Below are positions 1 to 6,572 of a stretch of DNA of 7,346 bases, one piece after another (positions within the stretch are counted from its first letter, which is position 1; each line of letters opens with the position of its first letter). Source of the stretch: an uncultured Collinsella sp. (lineage in GTDB: Bacteria > Actinomycetota > Coriobacteriia > Coriobacteriales > Coriobacteriaceae); NCBI GenBank assembly GCA_900761995.1, contig CAAFEY010000040.1, positions 1-7,346 of the forward strand, in the 5' to 3' direction. Position numbers and translations under genes: made by a program. The notes beneath the pieces were generated by a model, which did not search any database, had not been told where the DNA came from, and saw only the letters and a list, made by a program, of their open reading frames with translations.

Positions 1-2976
1 CAGATCGGCAGACGTCAGCGGTCGCAGGGACACCTCAAAGCTGAAGCTCTCAAAACGGGTGCGATAGGAATCGAGCACCTCGGAACCCCAAGAGTTCGAG
101 CCAAGGCCGAGCAACTGGTCGTTGATGTTGACCGTGACCGTATCGCCCTTGACAAGGTCGTAGACGTGCTTGGCGTTATCGATGGCCTCGCAGCTATAGG
201 GCCATGCCGAGAATGAGAACGGGTTGGAGGCGGCGTCAGCCGGACGGGTCACCAGCACGCCGTCGCCATGGCTAGAGCGCAGGGCGACCCAACGGGTACC
301 CTCGCGGTTGGCGCAGTCCTGAGGCATAACGTAGGGCGTGAACATATCGTCGACCGTGGTGCGGTAATGACCGACCGGGTTGGCGCGCAGCGAGTCCGGA
401 TAGTTCTCGCCCGGACCGTGGCCATACCACTCGACGGCACGATCGCAACCGGGGACTTCGAAGGAGATGCCGATGCGCGGGATGATATCCGAGTAATCGC
501 CATAGGGCTCGCCGGAAACCTTGAGGTCGACACGACCGCTCGGAAGCACGGTGTAGACGAGCTCGATGCGCATGCCGAACGCGCGGACGGGAGGAGCGAT
601 ACGCTGGCTCACGGTCACGACGACCGCATTGCCATCCTGCTTCCAAGAAACCTTGCGGGTAGACGTCTGCATCACATCGATGAAGTTGTCCTTCCACAGT
701 GAGTCATACTCCTGCGCATGGTTATCGACGAGCGGATGCCAAAAACCAACCTGGGGACCAGAGGCCATGACGTCGCGGCCGGATGCCTTCCACTCGCTCA
801 CGGTACCGTTGACCTTGCTGAAGGTCAGCTCACCGTTGAGGGAGTGAATGCGGATTTCCTGCTCGGTCTCCTCGACCGTAAGCTCAGGACGAGTGGGAGC
901 CGCGATGGCTGGCGCCGGATGGTTGGCGATGGCAAACTGGCTTGCACCCAGTTGGAACATCGGCTCGCACCAGACGTGAGCGGCCATGGTGTAGGCGTGC
1001 ACGGTCAGCAGGGTCTCCCCCACTGCGGCCTCGCGAATCACCAGCGGCAGCTGGACGGACTCGCCGGGGGCAACCGCACCGGGCATGAGCGTCTTGCGGC
1101 ACACAACGTCGCCGTCCACCAGGGTCTCGGCCGACAGGCAGACATCCTCGAGGGTGGTAAACCAACGCTTGTTGGTGACGGTCAGCTCGCCTGCCTCGGC
1201 GTCATAAGCCATGCGAACCGGGCAGATGACCTGGCCATACTCAGTGAGGCCCGGACTCGGCTGCTGCCAGGGGAACACCATGCCATCGATGCAGAAGTTG
1301 CTGTTGTTGGGGTAATCGCCGTTGTCGCCACCATACATATCGTAGGCAACGCCGTCCTCGGTCACAGCAGCCAAACCGTGGTCGCACCATTCCCAGATAA
1401 ACTGGCCTTGGATGCAATCCCAGCGATCGAAGACCTCCTGGTACTCGGACAGGCCTCCGGGGCCATTGCCCATGGAGTGACCGTACTCGCAGTTGATGCG
1501 CGGCTTGGGAAACGGATGCTCGCCAAAGTCGTTCATCTGCGACACACGGGAGTACATGGTGGAAATGACGTCGACGGTATCGGCGTTGCGGTCCTCCTCG
1601 TAATGGACCGGGCGACCATCGAGCTCGTGAGCCTTGGCGTACATCGCGCGGATGTTGCAGCCATAGCCGCTCTCGTTGCCCATCGACCACATAATGATGC
1701 AGGCGTGGTTGCGCTCCTGCATCACCAGGCGCTCGATGCGGTCGACGTAGGCCGGCTCCCATGCCGGGTCGTCGGTGACCAGGGCGATATTGCCGATATT
1801 CTCGAAGCCGTGGCTCTCCATATCGGTCTCGGCGACCAGCATGATGCCATACTCGTCGCACAGCTCGTAAAAGCGCGGGTCGTTGGCGTAGTGGGACGTG
1901 CGCACCGCGTTGATGTTGTGCTGCTTCATGAGCTCCAGGTCGCGGCGCATGCGATCGAGGCCCACGGCGCGGCCCTTGTGATCGTCGTGATCGTGGCGGT
2001 TGACGCCATGCATCTTAAAGTAAGTGCCGTTGAGGTAGATATGATTGCCCTCGACCGTCACCTCGGCAAGACCCTGGCGATGCGGGACGTACTCGCTGAC
2101 CTGGTCACCGTCGTAGACCTCAAACGTAAGGTCATAGAGGAAGGGGTCCTCGGGATTCCAGAAGTGGGCATCGGTCACGCTGCACTCGGCATGGCCGTCG
2201 ACGCACTCGCCCGTAGCCACCACGTTCTCGCCATCGCTGAGCGTAAACACGACGCGGGAAGCGCCCTCGGCCACCGTATCGAGCGTAATCAGAGCGGCAT
2301 CGCCCTCGCGGTGCGTGCGGAACCTAAAGTCGACCAGGTGTGCGGCGGGACGCTGCATAAGGTACACATCGCGGAAGATGCCCGATGCCCACCACATGTC
2401 TTGGTCCTCGATATAGCTACCATCGCTGTACTGCAGAACCTTGACCGCAAACAGGTTGTCGCCATCGACAAGCGCGTCGGTCACGTCGAACTCGGCAGAC
2501 AGGCGCGAGCCCTTGGTCATGCCGATAAACTTGCCGTTGACGTACAGCTCGCCATAGCTCTCGATGCCGTCAAAGCGAATGATCTCGCGAGCGCCGGCAG
2601 GCACGGCGGGAAGATTGACGATGCGCTGGTACACGCCCGTGGGATCGTCAGAGGGAACGAACGGCTGATCCACCGGGAACGGGAAACCCTCGTCGGTGTA
2701 GGCAAGGTTGCCATAGCCGTCTACCTGCCACAGGTGCGGAACCTCCACGTGATCCCACTCGGGCTCGTACGTGGAAAGCTCCTCGTTAGAGACGGCAGCA
2801 GGCCCCTCAAAGAGGCGGAACTGCCACGAGCCGGACAGCTGGACAAACCCGCGCGACAGCTCGCGGCTGTACGTAGCGGCGAGATCGGCGGTCTCGTAAC
2901 CCATGAAGTACGCATGGGGTGCCAGGCGGTTCCTGTGGGTGAGCGCTTGGTTTTCCCAATCGTTAATGGCGTCCAT
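1..2976 (-). CDS. lacZ: Beta-galactosidase, GH2 LacZ type (3' end cut by window edge)
   Basis: This cytoplasmic retaining glycosidase hydrolyses terminal beta-galactosides such as lactose. The reading frame is open from the ATG at 2976 to base 1, 992 codons without a stop. Visible landmarks are an N-terminal DWEN...NRLAPH start, a jelly-roll sugar-binding domain, an Ig-like domain, and then the TIM barrel. The barrel carries the GH2 signature RTSHYANDP (H362), Mg-ligand-like E387 and H389, acid/base E435 in GNESGYG, and nucleophile E497 in NCEYGHSMGN. The C-terminal Bgal_small domain has WYGHGPGENYPD and a Trp at 963 in NSWGSE. These correspond in order to E. coli E416, H418, E461, E537 and W999. 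By comparison with the 1023-residue E. coli enzyme, only a few C-terminal residues should be missing. There is no signal peptide. The start is supported by GAAGGAG 7 nt upstream. The gene is divergent from a LacI-type regulator. Natural substrates could include other beta-galactosides than lactose. Confidence 0.95.
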   Translation of the reverse strand, partial: MDAINDWENQALTHRNRLAPHAYFMGYETADLAATYSRELSRGFVQLSGSWQFRLFEGPAAVSNEELSTYEPEWDHVEVPHLWQVDGYGNLAYTDEGFPFPVDQPFVPSDDPTGVYQRIVNLPAVPAGAREIIRFDGIESYGELYVNGKFIGMTKGSRLSAEFDVTDALVDGDNLFAVKVLQYSDGSYIEDQDMWWASGIFRDVYLMQRPAAHLVDFRFRTHREGDAALITLDTVAEGASRVVFTLSDGENVVATGECVDGHAECSVTDAHFWNPEDPFLYDLTFEVYDGDQVSEYVPHRQGLAEVTVEGNHIYLNGTYFKMHGVNRHDHDDHKGRAVGLDRMRRDLELMKQHNINAVRTSHYANDPRFYELCDEYGIMLVAETDMESHGFENIGNIALVTDDPAWEPAYVDRIERLVMQERNHACIIMWSMGNESGYGCNIRAMYAKAHELDGRPVHYEEDRNADTVDVISTMYSRVSQMNDFGEHPFPKPRINCEYGHSMGNGPGGLSEYQEVFDRWDCIQGQFIWEWCDHGLAAVTEDGVAYDMYGGDNGDYPNNSNFCIDGMVFPWQQPSPGLTEYGQVICPVRMAYDAEAGELTVTNKRWFTTLEDVCLSAETLVDGDVVCRKTLMPGAVAPGESVQLPLVIREAAVGETLLTVHAYTMAAHVWCEPMFQLGASQFAIANHPAPAIAAPTRPELTVEETEQEIRIHSLNGELTFSKVNGTVSEWKASGRDVMASGPQVGFWHPLVDNHAQEYDSLWKDNFIDVMQTSTRKVSWKQDGNAVVVTVSQRIAPPVRAFGMRIELVYTVLPSGRVDLKVSGEPYGDYSDIIPRIGISFEVPGCDRAVEWYGHGPGENYPDSLRANPVGHYRTTVDDMFTPYVMPQDCANREGTRWVALRSSHGDGVLVTRPADAASNPFSFSAWPYSCEAIDNAKHVYDLVKGDTVTVNINDQLLGLGSNSWGSEVLDSYRTRFESFSFEVSLRPLTSADL

Positions 2977-2983
2977 GGTGATG

Positions 2984-2990
2984 CTCCTTC
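2984..2990 (-). promoter_or_regulatory. Ribosome binding site of lacZ
   Basis: GAAGGAG on the minus strand lies 7 nt ahead of the ATG at 2976. It fixes this start over later in-frame ATG codons such as the one in the AYFMGY segment, which has no comparable site. Confidence 0.8.
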
Positions 2991-3008
2991 GTCATCGTAG
3001 TGATTCTT

Positions 3009-3024
3009 GTGCAACCGGTTGTCC
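3009..3024. promoter_or_regulatory. Operator 1 (LacI-family palindrome)
   Basis: The perfect palindrome CAACCGGTTG is at 3012-3021, inside the 16-bp GTGCAACCGGTTGTCC. A central CG flanked by inverted arms is typical of LacI-family operators. It lies immediately downstream of the predicted lacZ -10 box and would cover the transcription start, a position that blocks initiation. That the neighbouring LacI-type protein binds it is inferred. Confidence 0.8.
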
Positions 3025-3026
3025 TT

Positions 3027-3056
3027 ATCTTACGGGCGATGCAAAATACTGTGCAA
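3027..3056 (-). promoter_or_regulatory. Predicted lacZ promoter
   Basis: On the minus strand, TTGCAC (3056-3051) resembles a -35 box (TTGACA) and TAAGAT (3032-3027) a -10 box, with an 18-bp spacer. The -35 hexamer is part of operator 2 and the start site would fall in operator 1. The resulting leader is roughly 40 nt. This is the best sigma-70-like pair in the region, but it is predicted by eye. Confidence 0.55.
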
Positions 3057-3066
3057 CCGGTTGTCC
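3051..3066. promoter_or_regulatory. Operator 2 (LacI-family palindrome)
   Basis: This is an identical 16-bp copy of operator 1, with core CAACCGGTTG at 3054-3063. Its core begins exactly 42 bp from that of operator 1, about four helical turns, so both sites should face the same side of the DNA. It overlaps the predicted lacZ -35 box. Confidence 0.8.
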
Positions 3067-3095
3067 GCTGAACGGTCGATTTCGCCGGATTAACG

Positions 3096-3117
3096 GTGCA
3101 ACCGGTTGTACAACCGG
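3096..3117. promoter_or_regulatory. Operator 3 with adjoining half-site
   Basis: The third CAACCGGTTG core is at 3099-3108, 45 bp from the core of operator 2. A further CAACCGG half-site follows directly (3111-3117). The right arm of the operator and this half-site together form a second palindrome, GGTTGTACAACC (3104-3115). The site lies upstream of the lacZ promoter, where it could serve as an auxiliary site for looping or act on the regulator's own promoter. The function is inferred. Confidence 0.7.
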
Positions 3118-3284
3118 GACACTTATGTCACCCTGAGTATCGACGCTCAGCGCAAGACATCGTTCTTAAGCTCGTAGGCAACCACCACGCCCGCTGATAT
3201 CTCACCCACACGAGACGTATTCGATTGTGGCTTGGTTGCAAAACGACACCGGTCACCGGATACCATGAACGCGTTCAGGCGCAC

Positions 3285-3290
3285 TATAGT
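3285..3290 (+). promoter_or_regulatory. Possible -10 box of the LacI-type regulator gene
   Basis: TATAGT lies about 60 bp ahead of the regulator start. No convincing -35 hexamer is found 16-19 bp upstream, so this is a weak call. A TTGCAA at 3236-3241 sits too far away to pair with it. I see no other signal, gene or repeat in 3121-3340 beyond a short CTGAG/CTCAG inverted repeat near 3134-3151. Confidence 0.25.
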
Positions 3291-3341
3291 AAGCTGTATC
3301 CGCACCAACCCGTATCAACGACAACATCGACCGCATTCTCC

Positions 3342-3346
3342 AGGAG
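3342..3346 (+). promoter_or_regulatory. Ribosome binding site of the LacI-type regulator
   Basis: AGGAG is followed by 5 nt and the ATG at 3352. This site selects 3352 as the start. An in-frame upstream TTG at 3232 would add 40 residues that have no family similarity and no ribosome site. Confidence 0.75.
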
Positions 3347-3351
3347 ACGCC

Positions 3352-4368
3352 ATGACCCAACCAGTTCGCACCGCACCTACGCTTGCCGAGGTTGCCGCAG
3401 CTGCCGGCGTGTCGCGCTCCACGGCATCGCGCGCTCTCAACGATTCGCCCCGCATTAGCGAGGAAACCAAAAAGCGCGTCCGCGCGGCGGCCAAGGAAGT
3501 CAATTTTGTCCCCAACGCTCGTGGCCGAGCGCTCGCTGTCGGGCGCACGGAAATCATCGCCGTGCTCGTGACCGAGCCCCTAAGTGAACTCTTCAGCGAC
3601 CCCACCTATAGCGAGTTTTTGAGCGGCATTACCGAGGAACTGTCGGAGTCGTCCTATCTGCCCGTTATCTTGCAGGCGTCTTCTACGCATGAGCGCAACC
3701 GCGCACGCGAGCACTTTGAGCGCCGTTCGTTCGACGCCGTGATCGACGTCTCCCCCTACAAGGGCAGCGAGCTGCTCGAGGTGCTGCGCGAGCTGGGCGT
3801 ACCCACCGTGTTGTGCGGCCAGCTCGAGGGCCACCCCTATCGCGATGTGTTCTCGACGGTCTACTCTGACGACGAAGAGGGCGGACACTTTGCGGCACTC
3901 GCCATGAAGGAACGCGGGCGCAAAGATATCGTCGCCGTGTTGGGACCGCAAGACAACCCCGCTGTTGTCGACCGCCTGCGCGGCTACCGCACCGTCTTGG
4001 GCGAAGACCTCCCAGACGCAAACGTTATCTATACCGGCTGGAACAGCGGGGACGGCTACCAGGCCATGCACCAGCTCCTCGCGCGCGAGATTGCTTTCGA
4101 TGGCGTGCTCTGCGGATCGGACCGTATCGCGGCTGGCGTCATCACCGCGCTCAACGAGGCAGGCCTATCCGTTCCTGCGGACGTTTCTGTCGTCGGCTTC
4201 GACGATCACGAGATTGCGACGCGCTGCGTCCCCGCGCTCACGACCGTCCGCCAGCCCCTGCGCGAAGAAGGCCACATGGCCGCCAACATTGCGCTCGACA
4301 TGATCAAGGGTGCCGAGCCCACCACCTCCGTGATGCACATGCAGCTGATCCAGAGAGACTCGCTATAA
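3352..4368 (+). CDS. LacI-family transcriptional repressor, likely regulator of the divergent lacZ
   Basis: A 338-residue DNA-binding regulator, normal length for the LacI/GalR family. Residues 10-29 (TLAEVAAAAGVSRSTASRAL) are the helix-turn-helix. Residues 48-63 are the hinge, with VPN at 53-55 and Leu61 at the position that in this family inserts into the central CG of the operator. Residues about 67-338 form the periplasmic-binding-protein-like effector domain, with typical motifs GRKDIVAVLG, FDGVLCGSDRIAAGV, VPADVSVVGFDD and LTTVRQP. The recognition helix has Arg-Ser where E. coli LacI has Tyr17-Gln18, and keeps the Arg equivalent to Arg22. Divergent placement beside lacZ, with three palindromes between them, suggests it represses lacZ in the absence of a sugar inducer. 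The effector cannot be read from sequence. A hairpin with a short T-run follows the stop codon. Confidence 0.93.
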   Translation: MTQPVRTAPTLAEVAAAAGVSRSTASRALNDSPRISEETKKRVRAAAKEVNFVPNARGRALAVGRTEIIAVLVTEPLSELFSDPTYSEFLSGITEELSESSYLPVILQASSTHERNRAREHFERRSFDAVIDVSPYKGSELLEVLRELGVPTVLCGQLEGHPYRDVFSTVYSDDEEGGHFAALAMKERGRKDIVAVLGPQDNPAVVDRLRGYRTVLGEDLPDANVIYTGWNSGDGYQAMHQLLAREIAFDGVLCGSDRIAAGVITALNEAGLSVPADVSVVGFDDHEIATRCVPALTTVRQPLREEGHMAANIALDMIKGAEPTTSVMHMQLIQRDSL

Positions 4369-4372
4369 GAAA

Positions 4373-4434
4373 CTGGGACAGGCTTTCCTCCAGACAGTTG
4401 TTGCGGAAAGCCTGCCCCGTTTTGAGCGCTCATT
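4373..4434. repeat. Hairpin array unit 1, likely also the regulator's terminator
   Basis: The left arm at 4375-4388 (GGGACAGGCTTTCC) pairs with 4405-4418 (GGAAAGCCTGCCCC) around a 16-nt loop containing AGACAG, with one mismatch (A4378 against C4415). On the plus strand the stem is followed by GTTTT (4419-4423), and AAAC at 4370-4373 can extend the pairing. It could therefore act as an intrinsic terminator for the regulator gene, whose stop codon is at 4366-4368. It is the first of three units spaced exactly 62 bp apart. Confidence 0.75.
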
Positions 4435-4496
4435 CTGGGGCACAGTTTCCGTTAGACAGCTCAACCGGAAACTGCGCCCCATTATTTTGCCGAATT
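4435..4496. repeat. Hairpin array unit 2
   Basis: The left arm at 4436-4451 (TGGGGCACAGTTTCCG) pairs with 4466-4481 (CGGAAACTGCGCCCCA) over 16 positions with one mismatch, around a 14-nt loop. It shares the CTGGG start, the TTTCC/GGAAA inner stem, the CCCC end and the loop AGACAG (4454-4459) with unit 1 at the same offsets. The middle of both arms differs from unit 1. A T-rich TTATTTT follows at 4482-4488, so it could be a second plus-strand terminator. Confidence 0.75.
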
Positions 4497-4545
4497 CTGG
4501 GTCGCGCTTTCCCAGAGGACCCCCTTTGGGAAAGCGTGACCCGTT
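4497..4545. repeat. Hairpin array unit 3
   Basis: The left arm at 4499-4513 (GGGTCGCGCTTTCCC) pairs with 4528-4542 (GGGAAAGCGTGACCC) over 15 positions, with a single G-T wobble (G4504 with T4537). The 14-nt loop differs from units 1 and 2 and lacks AGACAG. The skeleton CTGGG, TTTCC, GGAAA, CCC keeps the same spacing as the other units. It is not followed by a T-run. Confidence 0.75.
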
Positions 4546-4585
4546 CTGGACACAGATTCCGGGACGCACTTTCCGCGACGCCCGG
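4546..4585. repeat. Decayed fourth unit of the hairpin array
   Basis: CTGGACACAGATTCC (4546-4560) resembles the left arm of unit 2 with one base lost. GGGACGCACTTTCC (4561-4574) matches the left arm of unit 3 at 12 of 14 positions. Neither has the matching right arm. A weaker stem, CCGGG (4559-4563) with CCCGG (4581-4585), is still possible. I read it as a rearranged or decayed copy. The following 30 bases, to 4615, show nothing further. Confidence 0.5.
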
Positions 4586-4615
4586 TCATCCCAAGCCCTC
4601 ACAATCTCGGCGCAT

Positions 4616-4649
4616 AAAAAACGAGGAAAGGCACACGTCCTTCCCTCGT
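4616..4649 (-). terminator. Intrinsic terminator of aspS
   Basis: Read on the minus strand, ACGAGGGAAGG (4649-4639) pairs with CCTTTCCTCGT (4631-4621) around a 7-nt loop with one mismatch. Six T residues follow, from A4621-A4616 on the plus strand. It begins about 24 bp after the aspS stop codon, the expected place for a Rho-independent terminator. Confidence 0.85.
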
Positions 4650-4673
4650 TGCAAGCAATATGTAGCCGCTCGC

Positions 4674-6461
4674 CTACATCAGGCGCAGGCTGACGTCCTT
4701 GAGCTGGGCGCCGGAAACGGCACTCGGGGCGCCCGACATGAGGTCGGAGCCACTGGCCGTCTTGGGGAACGCCATGACGTCGCGGATGGAATCGGAGCCG
4801 GTGAGCAGCATGCACACGCGGTCCAGGCCCAGAGCAAAACCGCCCATCGGGGGCGCACCAAACTTGAGGGCCTCCATGAGGAAGCCAAACTGCGACTCGG
4901 CGCGCTCCTCGGTAAAGCCCAGGAGCTTGAGCATGGACATCTGCATCTCGGCGTTGTGGATACGCATACCACCGCCGCCGGCCTCAAAGCCGTCCATGAC
5001 AAAGTCGTAGGTGCAAGAACCGGCTGCCAACGGGTCGGCCTCGATCTTGGCGATGTCGGTCTCGGTCGGCAGAGTGAACGGCTGGTGCTCGGCAGCGTAA
5101 GCCTTGCGGTCCTCATCCCAATGGAACAGCGGGAAGTTGACGACCCACAGGAAGTCGTGACCCTCACGCTTGATCTCGAGTGCGTTGGCCATGTGCGAAC
5201 GCATGCCGCCCAGGATCTCGTCGGAGAGCAGGCGCGGGCCGGCGGCGAACATCACAAGGTCGCCGGGCTCGACGTCCATGCGCTCGCGCAGAGCGGCCAT
5301 CTCCTCGTCCGAGAAGAACTTGACGATGGGGCTGTTGATGGAGCCGTCCTCGCGGAAGGCGATCCAGGCCAGGCCCTTGGCGCCAAACGTGGAGGCCACG
5401 CCGGCGAGCTTATCGATCTTGGCACGTGCCCAGGCACCGGCGCCCTTGGCGTTGATGGCCTTGACGACAGAGCCCTCCTCATTTGCGGCGGTCGCAAAGA
5501 CCTTGAACTTGGAGTTGGCAAAGATGTCGGTCAGGTCGACCAGGTGCATGCCATAGCGGGTATCGGGCTTGTCGGAGCCATAGGTGTCCATGGCATCCCA
5601 GTAGTTCATGCGACGCAGCGGCGTGGGCATCTCGACACCCATGCGGCCGAAGGCATCGGCAAGAACCTCTTCGAGCGCGCTCATGACATCGTTCTGGTCC
5701 ACGAAAGACATCTCGATATCGACCTGGGTGAACTCGGGCTGACGGTCGGCACGCAGGTCTTCGTCGCGGAAGCACTTGGCAACCTGGTAGTAGCGCTCGA
5801 CGCCACCGACCATGAGCAGCTGTTTCAGAAGCTGCGGGGACTGCGGCAGGGCGTAGAAGTTGCCCGGCTGGATGCGGCTGGGGACGATGAAGTCGCGGGC
5901 GCCCTCGGGAGTGGACTTGAACAGGGAGGGCGTCTCGACCTCCATGAACTCACGGTTGTGCAGCGCCTCGCGAATGGCAAAGGTAAAGTCGGAGCGCAGC
6001 TTGAGGTTGGCCATCATCTCGGGACGGCGGAGGTCCAGATAGCGATAGCGCAGGCGGGTGTCCTCGCTGGTCTCGATGCCGTCCTCGATCTGGAACGGCG
6101 GGGTGACGGATGTGTTGAGCACCTCGGCGTGGTCGGTCAGGACCTCGATCTCGCCGGTCGCGAGCTTGGCGTTGGTGGTCTCCTCGCCACGGGCGCGCAC
6201 GACGCCGTGAATCTTGATGGGCCACTCGGGACGCATGGTCTCGGCGATCTTAAAGGCGTCGCCGTCGGAGTGCTCGGGGTCGAAGGTGAGCTGCGTGATG
6301 CCCTCGCGGTCACGAAGGTCGCAGAAGATAAGGCCGCCGTGGTCGCGGCGACGACTCACCCAACCGGTGAGGGTGACCTCTTCGCCCACGTTCTCGCGGC
6401 GAAGCTCGCCGCAGGTACGGGTGTGCATGGAATGCTCGTCGATGGGACGGGTCTGGCTCAT
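4674..6461 (-). CDS. aspS: Aspartyl-tRNA synthetase, bacterial type
   Basis: This cytoplasmic class II synthetase charges tRNA-Asp with aspartate using ATP. It is 595 residues, the usual bacterial length. In order it has an OB-fold anticodon-binding domain (about 13-120, with GWVSRRRDHGGLIF), the first part of the catalytic core, motif 2 FRDEDLRADRQPEFTQ with Arg232, a central bacterial GAD insertion domain, and motif 3 GFALGLDR with Arg548. The start at 6461 is supported by GGAGG 8 nt upstream. It adds 11 residues before Met12, which aligns with the E. coli start. Met12 lacks a ribosome site but cannot be excluded. His41, in RRRDHGG, is the residue type associated with non-discriminating AspRS, which also charges tRNA-Asn. 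The gene ends with TAG followed by a terminator, and is divergent from serB. Confidence 0.97.
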   Translation of the reverse strand: MSQTRPIDEHSMHTRTCGELRRENVGEEVTLTGWVSRRRDHGGLIFCDLRDREGITQLTFDPEHSDGDAFKIAETMRPEWPIKIHGVVRARGEETTNAKLATGEIEVLTDHAEVLNTSVTPPFQIEDGIETSEDTRLRYRYLDLRRPEMMANLKLRSDFTFAIREALHNREFMEVETPSLFKSTPEGARDFIVPSRIQPGNFYALPQSPQLLKQLLMVGGVERYYQVAKCFRDEDLRADRQPEFTQVDIEMSFVDQNDVMSALEEVLADAFGRMGVEMPTPLRRMNYWDAMDTYGSDKPDTRYGMHLVDLTDIFANSKFKVFATAANEEGSVVKAINAKGAGAWARAKIDKLAGVASTFGAKGLAWIAFREDGSINSPIVKFFSDEEMAALRERMDVEPGDLVMFAAGPRLLSDEILGGMRSHMANALEIKREGHDFLWVVNFPLFHWDEDRKAYAAEHQPFTLPTETDIAKIEADPLAAGSCTYDFVMDGFEAGGGGMRIHNAEMQMSMLKLLGFTEERAESQFGFLMEALKFGAPPMGGFALGLDRVCMLLTGSDSIRDVMAFPKTASGSDLMSGAPSAVSGAQLKDVSLRLM

Positions 6462-6470
6462 ACCAGTGAT

Positions 6471-6475
6471 CCTCC
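6471..6475 (-). promoter_or_regulatory. Ribosome binding site of aspS
   Basis: GGAGG on the minus strand lies 9 nt ahead of the ATG at 6461 (8 nt if the following A is counted in the site). It decides for this start over the internal Met12 codon. Confidence 0.8.
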
Positions 6476-6482
6476 TTTATGG

Positions 6483-6524
6483 ATCTGTGCCGCCCCGTGT
6501 CGTTCCGGGCGGCGTCGTACAGAT
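6483..6524 (-). promoter_or_regulatory. Strong hairpin in the aspS leader
   Basis: On the minus strand, ATCTGT, a bulge ACGAC, then GCCGCCC pair with GGGCGGC and ACAGAT around an 11-nt loop, giving 13 base pairs. It ends 7 nt before the GGAGG ribosome site of aspS. No T-run follows, so it is not a terminator. The loop repeats the bulge sequence ACGAC. A role in translation or message stability is possible but not shown. Confidence 0.5.
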
Positions 6525-6566
6525 TTGCCCAGCCTGCGTAAACCGCGCAGCCAGACATGGCGTTCT

Positions 6567-6572
6567 ATCTTA
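6567..6572 (-). promoter_or_regulatory. Possible -10 box of aspS
   Basis: TAAGAT on the minus strand is the same hexamer as the predicted lacZ -10 box. It would give a leader of about 100 nt that includes the hairpin at 6483-6524. There is no good -35 hexamer 17-18 bp upstream, so confidence is low. Confidence 0.3.

Noticed and set aside
718..3000. A 760-codon plus-strand open frame opposite lacZ
   Set aside because: It lies antisense to a clear GH2 enzyme with intact catalytic motifs. Its translation is rich in Val, Ala, His and Asp with no recognisable domain, as expected of the complement of GC-rich codons.
2903..3136. A 77-codon plus-strand frame across the operator region
   Set aside because: It overlaps the lacZ start, its ribosome site, its promoter and all three operators, and has no ribosome site of its own.
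3231..3240. Possible further operator half-site GGTTGCA ahead of the regulator gene
   Set aside because: Only one arm matches. The opposite arm (GTGGCTT) does not resemble TGCAACC, so it is probably chance.
3232..3351. Upstream TTG start for the LacI-type regulator
   Set aside because: The 40 extra residues have no family similarity and no ribosome site, while the ATG at 3352 has AGGAG at proper spacing and begins just before the helix-turn-helix.
4373..4585. Possible CRISPR array
   Set aside because: The 62-bp period reflects whole hairpins with variable arms. There are no identical direct repeats with unrelated spacers and no cas genes nearby.
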